64,000 bases of DNA from Sandaracinus amylolyticus (GTDB lineage Bacteria; Myxococcota_A; Polyangia; Polyangiales; Sandaracinaceae): assembly GCF_021631985.1 (NCBI RefSeq), contig NZ_CP070225.1:2914001-2978000 (forward strand). The letters are read 5' to 3'. The stretch's first letter is position 1; each line of letters starts with the position of its first letter. Shown one piece after another: positions 20,268 to 27,560 of the stretch. The notes under the pieces are model-generated. The model was not told the origin of the DNA. It did not search any database and was given only the letters and a program-made list of their open reading frames with translations. The position numbers and the translations under genes were made by a program.

Positions 20268-22583
20268 ATGGCCACTCCGATGATCGCGAAGGAGCTGCAG
20301 GCGACGCTGCGCAAGGCCTACGAAGAGGCTCGTCGCATGCGGCACGAGTTCGTGACGCTCGAGCACCTGCTGCTCGCGCTCTGCGACGACCCCAAGGCGG
20401 CGAAGGCGCTCGATGCCTGCCGCGCGAACCGACACAAGCTCCGCAAGTCCCTCGCCGAATGGCTGGAGAACAGCCTCGAGGCCGTGCCCGACGAGGACGG
20501 CGACGAGCTCCAGCCCCACCAGACCATCGCCGTGGAGCGCGTGCTCCAGCGCGCCGCGATCCACGCGATCTCGTCCGAGATGAAGCAGATCGACGGCGGC
20601 AGCGTGCTCGTGCAGCTCTTCCACGAGCGCGACTCGCAGGCGGTCTACCTGCTCTCGCAGCAGGGCGTCTCGCAGTTCGATCTCAAGCGCTACGTGAGCC
20701 ACGGCGCCGGCCCCGAGGGCGAGGCGTCGGGCGACATGGAAGAGGACGAGAGCGACGACGCGGGGCTCGGCGACGAGGACGAGGAAGGCGGCGGCGCCGC
20801 GCGCGATCCGCTCAAGGCCTACACCGTCGATCTCAACGCCGAGGCGCGCGAGGGCCGCATCGATCCGCTGATCGGTCGCGACCTCGAGCTCGAGCGCACG
20901 ATCCAGGTGCTCTGCCGCCGCCGCAAGAACAACCCGGTGTTCGTCGGTGAGCCGGGCGTCGGCAAGACGGCGATCGCCGAGGGCCTCGCGCTGCACATCG
21001 TCGAGGGCAAGGTCCCCGAGGTGCTGCGCGGCGCGACGATCTACTCGCTCGACATGGGCTCGCTGCTCGCGGGAACGAAGTACCGCGGCCAGTTCGAGGA
21101 GCGGCTCAAGGGCGTCATCAAGAAGCTCCAGGAGCACGAGGACGCGATCCTCTTCATCGACGAGATCCACACGATCGTCGGCGCCGGCGCCACGACCGGC
21201 TCCTCGATGGACGCGTCGAACATCCTCAAGCCCGCGCTCGCGAGCGGGAAGCTGCGCTGCATCGGCAGCACGACGTTCCAGGAGTACAAGGGCAGCTTCG
21301 AGCGCGACCGCGCGCTCGCGCGCCGTTTCCAGAAGATCGACATCGGCGAGCCCAGCATCGACGACTCGATCCTCATCCTCGAGGGCCTGCGCTCTCGCTA
21401 CGAAGAGCACCACGGCGTGAAGTACCTGCCCGGTACGATCGAGGCCTCGGTGAAGCTCTCGGCGAAGCACATCGTCGAGCGGCTCCTGCCGGACAAGGCG
21501 ATCGACGTGATCGACGAGGCGGGCGCGCAGGACCGCATGCGCAACGAGCGCAAGCGCGAGGTCACGATCCGCGACGTGGAGCGCGTGGTCGCCAAGATGG
21601 CGCGCATCCCCGAGAAGACCGTCTCGGCCGGCGAGCAGGAGCGCCTGCGCGACATCGAGGCGGACCTCAAGCACGTCGTGTACGGACAGGACGACGCGAT
21701 CGCGAAGATCGCGAGCGCGATCAAGCTCTCGCGCGCGGGCCTGCGCACCGGCGACAAGCCGATCGGCAACTTCCTCTTCAGCGGCCCCACCGGCGTCGGC
21801 AAGACCGAGCTGGCGCGCCAGCTCGCGAAGACGCTCGGCGTCGAGCTCATCCGCTTCGACATGAGCGAGTACCAGGAGCGCCACACCGTCTCGCGCCTCA
21901 TCGGCGCGCCGCCGGGCTACGTCGGGTTCGATCAGGGCGGCCTGCTCACCGACGCGATCCGCAAGCAGCCCTACGCCGTGCTGCTGCTCGACGAGATCGA
22001 GAAGGCGCATCCCGACCTCTTCAACGTGCTGCTCCAGGTGATGGACCACGCGACGCTGACCGACAACAACGGTCGCAAGGCGGATTTCCGCAACGTCGTG
22101 CTCATCATGACGACCAACGCGGGCGCGCAGGACATGGCGAAGCGCGCGCTCGGGTTCGGCGCGGGCGTGGAGGGCGCGGACCTCAGCAAGGCGAAGCAGG
22201 CGATCGAGCGCACGTTCTCGCCCGAGTTCCGCAACCGGCTCGACGCGTGGGTGCTCTTCGGCGGGCTCTCGCGCGACGTGATCCTCAAGGTCGTCGACAA
22301 GGAGGTCGGTCTCCTCCGCGCGCAGATCGCGGAGAAGAAGATCGAGCTCGAGCTCACGAGCGCAGCGCGCGAGTGGCTCGCCGACAAGGGCTACGACCCT
22401 GCGTTCGGCGCGCGTCCGATGGGCCGCACCGTCGAGCAGTTCCTGAAGAAGCCGCTCGCCGAGGCGCTGCTCTTCGGGCCGCTCAAGGAAGGCGGCACGG
22501 TGGTCTTCGACGTGGTCGAGAAGGACGGCGAGAAGACGGTCGCGCCGAAGTTCGTCGACGTGAAGACGACCATCGAAGCATGA
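20268..22583 (+). CDS. clpA: ATP-dependent Clp protease ATP-binding subunit ClpA
   Basis: 771 residues. It has an N-terminal Clp_N double repeat (about 1-145), an acidic linker (about 150-180), AAA+ module D1 with Walker [10 protein letters not shown] (about 226-234) and Walker B ILFIDEIH, and D2 with GPTGVGKTE (about 505-513), [12 protein letters not shown] and an arginine-finger region. There is no long M domain, which distinguishes it from ClpB. With ClpP (not in this window) it unfolds and degrades substrates delivered by ClpS. Length and layout match E. coli ClpA. Coordinate position between clpS and aat defines an N-degron cluster. Confidence 0.97.
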   Translation: MATPMIAKELQATLRKAYEEARRMRHEFVTLEHLLLALCDDPKAAKALDACRANRHKLRKSLAEWLENSLEAVPDEDGDELQPHQTIAVERVLQRAAIHAISSEMKQIDGGSVLVQLFHERDSQAVYLLSQQGVSQFDLKRYVSHGAGPEGEASGDMEEDESDDAGLGDEDEEGGGAARDPLKAYTVDLNAEAREGRIDPLIGRDLELERTIQVLCRRRKNNPVFVGEPGVGKTAIAEGLALHIVEGKVPEVLRGATIYSLDMGSLLAGTKYRGQFEERLKGVIKKLQEHEDAILFIDEIHTIVGAGATTGSSMDASNILKPALASGKLRCIGSTTFQEYKGSFERDRALARRFQKIDIGEPSIDDSILILEGLRSRYEEHHGVKYLPGTIEASVKLSAKHIVERLLPDKAIDVIDEAGAQDRMRNERKREVTIRDVERVVAKMARIPEKTVSAGEQERLRDIEADLKHVVYGQDDAIAKIASAIKLSRAGLRTGDKPIGNFLFSGPTGVGKTELARQLAKTLGVELIRFDMSEYQERHTVSRLIGAPPGYVGFDQGGLLTDAIRKQPYAVLLLDEIEKAHPDLFNVLLQVMDHATLTDNNGRKADFRNVVLIMTTNAGAQDMAKRALGFGAGVEGADLSKAKQAIERTFSPEFRNRLDAWVLFGGLSRDVILKVVDKEVGLLRAQIAEKKIELELTSAAREWLADKGYDPAFGARPMGRTVEQFLKKPLAEALLFGPLKEGGTVVFDVVEKDGEKTVAPKFVDVKTTIEA

Positions 22584-22599
22584 TCAGCGCGACTCGGTC

Positions 22600-23322
22600 G
22601 TGCCGGTCTATCTGCTGACGAAGGAGCTGGTGTTCCCGCCGCCCGAAGGCGCTTCGCCCGAGGGCGTCGTGGCCATCGGCGGCGACCTGAGCCCGGAGCG
22701 GCTGCTGCTCGCGTACTCGCAGGGGATCTTCCCCTGGCCGAGCGAGGGCATGCCGCTCCTGTGGTTCTCGCCCGATCCCCGCTTCGTGCTCGAGCCCTCG
22801 AGCGCGCACGTCCCGCGCTCGCTGCGCAAGCGCGCGAAGAAGGGCGACTTCGAGATCCGCTGCGACACCGCGTTCACGCAGGTGATCACCGGATGCAAGC
22901 GCGCGTATCGCCCCGGCCAGCGCGGCACGTGGATCACGCGCGAGATGGTGCGCGGCTACGAGCGCCTCTTCGAGCTCGGCTACGCGCACAGCATCGAGTG
23001 CTGGATGAACGGCGTGCTCGCGGGCGGCCTCTACGGCGTGTCGCTCGGCAAGATGTTCTTCGGCGAGTCGATGTTCGCGGAGGCGCCCGACGCATCGAAG
23101 CTCGCGTTCGCGACGCTGCTCGGGAACCTCGCGCACTGGGGCTTCGATCTCGTCGACTGTCAGGTCCACACCGAGCACCTCGAGCGCTTCGGCGCGGAGG
23201 ACTGGCCGAGGAGGAGGTTCCTCGACGTGCTGCACCGCTCGCTCGCGAACGAGACGCGACGTGGGAAGTGGACGTTCGAGCTCGGCGCAGTGGAAGCGAT
23301 CGCGAAGCTGCGCGAGGGCTGA
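22600..23322 (+). CDS. aat: Leucyl/phenylalanyl-tRNA-protein transferase
   Basis: 240 residues, GTG 22600, 16 bases after clpA. Family signatures: FPPPEGASPEGVVAIGGDLSPERLLLAYSQGIFPW at the N-terminus, LLWFSPDPRFVL, then WITREMVRGYERLFELGYAHSIECW and GGLYGVSLGKMFFGESMF, with the DCQVHTEHLERFGA segment near the end. It transfers Leu or Phe from tRNA to proteins whose N-terminus is Arg or Lys, making them ClpS substrates. Full family length. Linked directly to clpS-clpA, so the tagging, recognition and unfolding steps sit together. Confidence 0.96.
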   Translation: MPVYLLTKELVFPPPEGASPEGVVAIGGDLSPERLLLAYSQGIFPWPSEGMPLLWFSPDPRFVLEPSSAHVPRSLRKRAKKGDFEIRCDTAFTQVITGCKRAYRPGQRGTWITREMVRGYERLFELGYAHSIECWMNGVLAGGLYGVSLGKMFFGESMFAEAPDASKLAFATLLGNLAHWGFDLVDCQVHTEHLERFGAEDWPRRRFLDVLHRSLANETRRGKWTFELGAVEAIAKLREG

Positions 23323-23340
23323 TTCCCATCGACGCGCGTA

Positions 23341-23913
23341 ATGACCCTGCTCGATCGATACGACGCCTTCCTCGACGCGACGCTCGCGCTCACTCCACTG
23401 ACGCCGAGCGTTCTGCTGCGCGTCGTTCTCCGGCCTTCGTTCCAGCCCGAGTGCGCCCTCGAGCTCGCGAAAGAGCGAGACGACACGACGCTCACGATTC
23501 ACACGCTCGACCATTCGGCGTGGGCTTGCCTGCCCGGGCGTGCCGATAACACGACGGCCTACACCCGCGACTCCGTCACGGGACGGTGGGTACGCGCGCC
23601 CGTCCGCGACACGTCCGCCGCGCGGGCTCCTGTGCTCACGCGCGAGCGCAGCGTGCTCGACGAGGAGGACCGCCGCACGGTCGAGCAGGCGCTCGACGCG
23701 TGCCGCGCCGAGCCACCGACGGACGACGCTCTGGTGCTCGACGGAATCTGCGTCGTCCTCCAGACGCCCACGCAGCGGTGGGAACGACGCGTCGCCGGAT
23801 CGCGGCTGGATCCGTGCATCACAGCCACGCGCCTGGTGCTGGGGATCGCTGCACGTCACGCCACGAGCGACATCGTGCGAGAGCGACTCGTCACGCTCGC
23901 GCTGGCGCTCTGA
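23341..23913 (+). CDS. Unknown protein downstream of aat
   Basis: 190 residues, ATG 23341, 18 bases after aat and probably in the same transcript. There is no signal peptide, membrane helix or known motif. The sequence looks like a mixed alpha/beta cytoplasmic domain: a short N-terminal helical part (LLDRYDAFLDATLALTPLT) and a C-terminal helix (ERLVTLALAL). G+C at third codon positions is somewhat less extreme than in its neighbours. It may be an N-degron pathway accessory or simply a rider. It converges with the small genes that follow. Confidence 0.65.
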   Translation: MTLLDRYDAFLDATLALTPLTPSVLLRVVLRPSFQPECALELAKERDDTTLTIHTLDHSAWACLPGRADNTTAYTRDSVTGRWVRAPVRDTSAARAPVLTRERSVLDEEDRRTVEQALDACRAEPPTDDALVLDGICVVLQTPTQRWERRVAGSRLDPCITATRLVLGIAARHATSDIVRERLVTLALAL

Positions 23914-23946
23914 CCGAGAACGCGTGCCCCGCGGCAGCGAACCTGC

Positions 23947-24066
23947 TCACCAGAACGCCGCGATCTCGTCGCGGTACACGTACGCGAGCCCCGCGCACGC
24001 GAAGAACACCACGCTGAACACGAGCGCGAACGGATCGAAGCGCAGGTCCGCGGGTGATTGCTTCAC
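23947..24066 (-). CDS. 39-residue single-pass membrane protein
   Basis: GTG start at 24066 overlaps the stop of the upstream lipoprotein gene (GTGA), the arrangement of a translationally coupled gene. The product begins with KQSPADLRFDPFALV and has one hydrophobic helix (about 12-29, FALVFSVVFFACAGLAYVY), ending DEIAAFW. It is too short to assign to a family. Coupling is the main evidence that it is real; the codon bias alone would not decide. Confidence 0.5.
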   Translation of the reverse strand: MKQSPADLRFDPFALVFSVVFFACAGLAYVYRDEIAAFW

Positions 24067-24401
24067 GGCCTCGAGTCTACTTCGCACGCCTGGTGCTCGC
24101 CGACCTCGCCCTCTTCCTCCTCGGTGCACGCGCGCCATCCCCTGCCCAGCGACACGCCCGACACGGCCCACCATCGCGTGCCCGTCTCCTCGTCCACCAC
24201 GCACGTGGCGGCGAGCACCGGCTCCTGATCGGCGCGCGCGCAGATCGAGACCTCCTCCTGCAGCGTGCACGCGCGCTCCACGTCGACGGGCCGCGCGCTC
24301 AGCACGTAGCACTCCGACGGGCACCCGTTCGCGCCGATCCACGCGTCCTGACACGGCGTCCCGCACGCGCAGAGCGCCAACGCGATCACCCACGCTCGCA
24401 T
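24063..24401 (-). CDS. Small Cys-rich lipoprotein
   Basis: 112 residues from ATG 24401, chosen because it gives a short lipoprotein signal (MRAWVIALALCAC; Cys at 11 or 13 would be lipidated). The mature part has about eight more Cys (GTPCQDAWIGANGCPSECYVL ... ACTLQEEVSIC, TCVVDEE, WRACTEE, HQACEVD), probably in disulfides in the envelope. There is no catalytic motif. It is coupled to the 39-residue membrane protein downstream and divergent from the coiled-coil-like gene at 24485. Confidence 0.68.
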   Translation of the reverse strand: MRAWVIALALCACGTPCQDAWIGANGCPSECYVLSARPVDVERACTLQEEVSICARADQEPVLAATCVVDEETGTRWWAVSGVSLGRGWRACTEEEEGEVGEHQACEVDSRP

Positions 24402-24484
24402 CGCGCTCACGAAGAGCACGCGCCGCGCCTCCGTCTCCGAGCGCGGTCTCCCTCGCTCCGGAGCGCTCACGTAGGCTCGCGCGC

Positions 24485-25261
24485 ATGTCATCGAAGATGG
24501 TCTCGGATCGCATCGCGTCGACGCGCGCGGTGCAGGGCTCCCTCGAACAGAACGCGGACGCGATCGCGACACACATCGCCGCGCGGTTGCGTCCTCACCT
24601 CCGCGCGGGCGAGCGCATGCCCGACGTCGCGCTCCTCGTGCAGCTGCTCGGCCGCGAGCTCGCGTCGCGCGCCGACACGATGCAGCGCGCCGATCGCGCC
24701 CACGAGATCGAGCTCGCCGACGACGCGGGCCCGCGCGCCGCACGCGATCGCCACGCCGCGACACTGCGCGAGGTCTACACCGATCTCCGCAACACCGTGC
24801 TCTCGGCGTACCCCGACGAGGCGCTCGCGCTGCTGCACCTGCGCGAGCCTGCGTCGATGGTGCCGTCGGTCCTCGCCGAGCAGGCGCACGCCACGCGCGA
24901 GGCGCTGCTCGACGCATCGATCCGATTGCCCAAGCCGCGCCGCAAGGGCACCAAGCTCGACCGTGACGACTACGCGCAGGAGCTGAGCGAGAGCGCGCTC
25001 GCGCTCTCGAAGGCGCTCGCCGACATCGACCGCGAGGCGAAGGAAGCCGACGTGGCGCTCGCCGCGAAGACCACCGCGATCGACGCGTTCGACGACGCGT
25101 TCGGGCTCGAGGTGCCGGTGCTCGCGTCGCTCTACGCGCTCGCCGGGCAGGACGTGCTCGCCAGCAAGCTCCGAGTGAACCCGCGGAGCCGCGGAACGCT
25201 CGTGGTGACGCCGGGAGGCGATCCCGCGACGCCGAACGACGCCGATCCCGACGAGACGTGA
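24485..25261 (+). CDS. Unknown helical protein
   Basis: 258 residues from ATG 24485. No signal peptide or membrane segment. The sequence is almost entirely charged helices (for example NADAIATHIAARLRPHLRAG, RDRHAATLREVYTDLRNTVL, LSKALADIDREAKEADVALA) with coiled-coil character. A second part (about 210-240) is more hydrophobic. The tail (DPATPNDADPDET) is acidic. I do not recognise the family. An array of palindromic repeats begins about 14 bases after its stop. Confidence 0.72.
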   Translation: MSSKMVSDRIASTRAVQGSLEQNADAIATHIAARLRPHLRAGERMPDVALLVQLLGRELASRADTMQRADRAHEIELADDAGPRAARDRHAATLREVYTDLRNTVLSAYPDEALALLHLREPASMVPSVLAEQAHATREALLDASIRLPKPRRKGTKLDRDDYAQELSESALALSKALADIDREAKEADVALAAKTTAIDAFDDAFGLEVPVLASLYALAGQDVLASKLRVNPRSRGTLVVTPGGDPATPNDADPDET

Positions 25262-25275
25262 ATTCCGCGCCGACG

Positions 25276-25305
25276 AATCGCCTCCAGCGCCCGCTGGAGG
25301 CGATC
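25276..25305. repeat. Palindromic repeat copy 1
   Basis: ATCGCCTCCAGCG (25277-25289) and CGCTGGAGGCGAT (25292-25304) are perfect inverted arms of 13 bases with two bases between. It lies directly after the stop of the preceding gene. Confidence 0.75.
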
Positions 25306-25357
25306 CGCGAATCCCAACACGCAGTCAGACGGGAATTTTCGCGATCCTCGCGCCCCG

Positions 25358-25387
25358 AATCGCCTCCAGCGACCGCTGGAGGCGATT
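25358..25387. repeat. Palindromic repeat copy 2
   Basis: AATCGCCTCCAGCG (25358-25371) and CGCTGGAGGCGATT (25374-25387) are perfect arms of 14 bases with AC between. The left arm is identical to that of copy 1, 82 bases away. Confidence 0.75.
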
Positions 25388-25397
25388 TCGCGCCGCA

Positions 25398-25429
25398 GAA
25401 TCGTCCCCAGCGCGCGCTGGACGCGATTC
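25398..25429. repeat. Palindromic repeat copy 3, diverged
   Basis: GAATCGTCCCCAGCG (25398-25412) and CGCTGGACGCGATTC (25415-25429) keep the same core with three mismatched positions in the stem. The flank CGCCGCAGAATCG before it recurs at about 25432, where a further partial copy starts (ATCGCGATCC). Confidence 0.65.
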
Positions 25430-25474
25430 GTCGCCGCAGAATCGCGATCCGCGGCCGAAAACGGGGGGTTCGCG

Positions 25475-25772
25475 ATGAGGATCGGCGTGCTCGCGGTCGA
25501 ACGAGAGGACGAGGACGGCGCGCAGTCGATCGAGCTCGACGTGGACGAGCGGCTCGAGCCTCGGCCGCAACGCCCGGCGGACCGACGCGCGATCGCCGCG
25601 ATGGACGCAGCACGACGACGCGGTCGAGGAGGTCGACGACGACGGGCTCGTCTGCCTGCGGCTCGCGCCCGATTGCCTGGTGATGATCGAGGCCGCGCCC
25701 GGCGCGTGCGTCGCAGGGGAGTGGCTGTACCTCACGCTCCGCGCGCGCAGTGACGGTCTCGGTGTTCGGCGT
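25475..25772 (+). pseudogene. Small acidic ORF that appears frameshifted
   Basis: An ATG at 25475 opens a protein-like stretch (MRIGVLAVEREDEDGAQSIE, LDVDERLEPRPQ) that becomes an Arg-rich run after about codon 45. A different frame then reads convincingly (HDDAVEEVDDDGLVCLRLAP, ACVAGEWLYLTLRAR) from about 25608 to 25750. The switch needs a one-base change near 25605-25625. That frame has no stop of its own before the opposing TetR gene. Either this is a decayed gene, a sequencing error, or the match is accidental. No family recognised. Confidence 0.35.
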
Positions 25773-26327
25773 CTAGCCGCTGATCAGCGCGCGCAGCGCG
25801 GCGCTCGTCAGCTTGCGGTACGTCGCCTCGAGCTCCGCGACGCTCGCGCGCTTCGGCGTCGTGCGATCGACGAGGAGCAGCTCGACCAGCGCGCCCGCGA
25901 GGTAGCGCAGCGCGATCTCGCGCTCGGTGCCCTTCGCTATCTGATCGCCGAGATCCTCGTCGAGCAGCTCCATCACGAGGCGCGTCACGCGCTCGCGGAT
26001 GATCTGCCCGCCGCGCCCTCGTGTCAGCGCGCTCACCCGGCGCCGCGTCGCGAGCCAGTAGCCCTCGCGCACGTGCTCGATGAGCGGGCGCACCCACCCG
26101 AGCGGTCGTCCCTGCGCGTGTGCGCGCAGCTCGCGCTGCAGGGTGTCGAACCCGCTGAGCAGCAGGTCCTCCTTGTCGGTGAAGTGCGTGTAGAAGGTCG
26201 AGCGCGCGATGCCGGCGCGCTCGCAGACGTCCTGCACGCGCACCGCCTCCCAGCCGCGCTCGACCATCAGCGAGAGCAGCGCGTCGCGCAGCGCGCGCGT
26301 CGTGCGCTGGGTGCGCGCGTCGCTCAT
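25773..26327 (-). CDS. TetR-family transcriptional regulator
   Basis: 184 residues from ATG 26327. The N-terminal HTH is typical (TRALRDALLSLMVERGWEAV, VQDVCERAGIARSTFYTHF, TDKEDLLLSGFDTL). The C-terminal ligand domain (about 70-184) is helical with a basic patch (RGRGGQIIRERVTRLVME). It is transcribed away from the membrane protein gene at 26423, and an inverted repeat lies between them, the classic arrangement for a repressor of its neighbour. The ligand is unknown. Confidence 0.92.
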   Translation of the reverse strand: MSDARTQRTTRALRDALLSLMVERGWEAVRVQDVCERAGIARSTFYTHFTDKEDLLLSGFDTLQRELRAHAQGRPLGWVRPLIEHVREGYWLATRRRVSALTRGRGGQIIRERVTRLVMELLDEDLGDQIAKGTEREIALRYLAGALVELLLVDRTTPKRASVAELEATYRKLTSAALRALISG

Positions 26328-26342
26328 CGCCGCGCCTCGTGA

Positions 26343-26366
26343 TGGACAGAACGCGCCGCGTGTCCA
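26343..26366. promoter_or_regulatory. Candidate TetR operator
   Basis: TGGACA (26343-26348) and TGTCCA (26361-26366) are perfect inverted half-sites, 12 bases apart, in the 95-base divergent spacer. The position suits repression of both genes. No direct evidence beyond symmetry and location. Confidence 0.42.
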
Positions 26367-26422
26367 GGAACGCGCGGGGCGATCGATGGCGAGCACGCCC
26401 TCGTCACCACCACGGTCGACGC

Positions 26423-26875
26423 ATGACGAATGTGCTGATCGGCGCGCGCATCGCGCGCCCCGCGTACCTCACCCTCCTCCTCACCAGCATCCATCACGTC
26501 TACGGCGCGTGGGTCTACGCGACGCCGTGGCGACACCACGCCGTCTTCGTGAGCCTGGTCGCGGCGAGCGTGATGGCGATCGCGCTGCGTCTCGCCGCGC
26601 GCGAGACGCTCGCCGGCCGTGTCGCGTGGTGGGTCTTCGTGCTGACCACGGCGGCGATCCCGGTGCTGATGATCGGCGCGTTCGAGGGGCTCTACAACCA
26701 CGTGATCAAGAACGTCCTCTACTTCGGCGGCGCGTCCGCGTCGACGATGCACACGCTCTTCCCGCCGCCGACCTACGAGCTGCCGAACGACTGCTTCTTC
26801 GAGGCGACCGGCATCCTGCAGGTGGTCCCCGCGGCGTTCGCGGCGGCACGGCTGGTCCGCGCGATCACCGCCTAG
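26423..26875 (+). CDS. Four-helix membrane protein divergent from TetR
   Basis: 150 residues, ATG 26423. Four hydrophobic helices are visible (about 13-30, 40-57, 66-88 and 130-148), with a loop containing CFFEATG and a His/Tyr-rich first helix (SIHHVYGAWVY). There are no transporter signatures. It is likely the target of the divergent TetR regulator; a small efflux or membrane-modifying role is possible, but the family is not recognised. Its end overlaps the convergent TPR gene by 11 bases. Confidence 0.75.
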   Translation: MTNVLIGARIARPAYLTLLLTSIHHVYGAWVYATPWRHHAVFVSLVAASVMAIALRLAARETLAGRVAWWVFVLTTAAIPVLMIGAFEGLYNHVIKNVLYFGGASASTMHTLFPPPTYELPNDCFFEATGILQVVPAAFAAARLVRAITA

Positions 26876-27464
26876 CGCAGAGCGCTCTCCGCACCTCGCT
26901 GCGCGGATCGCAGCGGCGCACCGGATCGTTCGTGCCCACCAGGAAGCGCAGCGCGATCACGTTGCGCTGCGCTTCGTCGTCGCCGATGCGGCGGTAACAC
27001 GCGAGCGCCTCGCTCCACGCGCCGCGCCGCATCGCGAGCGCGGCGCGGGCCCGCCACGCGTCGGGATCGTCGGGCGTCCTGCGCGTCAGCTCACGCATCG
27101 CGCGCGCCGCCTCGTCCATCGCGCCCATCCGCTCGAGGGTCTCGGCGAGGCCGATCCACAGCGGGCCGTGATCGGGGCGTCGCGTCACGCCGGCCTCGAA
27201 CGCGCTGCGCGCATCGCCGAGCGCCTCGCGCTCGAGGAAGACGCGCCCCAGCCGCTCGTACGAGAGCGCGTCGTCGGGATCGGCAGCGATCGCGTCGCGA
27301 TACCACCCGATCGCCGAGCCTCGATCTCCCGCCGCGCGCAGCGAATCGCCCTGCGCACGGTACTGGGCGGCGATCTCCTCGCGCGACGCGCGCATGTCGC
27401 GCTGTGCCTCGATCCGAGCAGGCGCGATCGCGATCAGGACGAGCGCTGCGATCACGCGGAGCAC
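26865..27464 (-). CDS. Exported TPR protein
   Basis: 199 residues from GTG 27464, which gives a signal peptide (LRVIAALVLIAIAPARIEAQ, cleavage near 20). The rest is four to five TPR units (SAIGWYRDAIAADPDDALSY, DARSAFEAGVTRRPDHGPLW, EAARAMRELTRRTPDDPDAW, WSEALACYRRIGDDEAQRN). It lies back to back with the large membrane fusion gene, sharing a 96-base spacer. It is probably a periplasmic scaffold; partner unknown. Confidence 0.8.
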   Translation of the reverse strand: MLRVIAALVLIAIAPARIEAQRDMRASREEIAAQYRAQGDSLRAAGDRGSAIGWYRDAIAADPDDALSYERLGRVFLEREALGDARSAFEAGVTRRPDHGPLWIGLAETLERMGAMDEAARAMRELTRRTPDDPDAWRARAALAMRRGAWSEALACYRRIGDDEAQRNVIALRFLVGTNDPVRRCDPRSEVRRALCARR

Positions 27465-27488
27465 CTGCCCGTGATGACACGCCCTGCC

Positions 27489-27533
27489 CGCCCGTGCCCC
27501 CGGGTCGCGACGGGCGTGTGCTCTGTCTATACT
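27489..27533 (+). promoter_or_regulatory. Promoter region of the membrane-synthase fusion gene
   Basis: A -10-like TATACT (27528-27533) lies 27 bases before the GTG at 27561. Upstream, CGCCCGT (27489-27495) and ACGGGCG (27510-27516) form an inverted repeat that could be an operator in the divergent spacer. The -35 position is not a good match. Confidence 0.4.
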
Positions 27534-27560
27534 GCCGCCGATTTTTCGCCCGGAGCGCCC

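Noticed and set aside
25276-25440. CRISPR array
   Set aside because: The repeats are perfect palindromes with irregular spacing, no spacers of uniform length and no cas genes.
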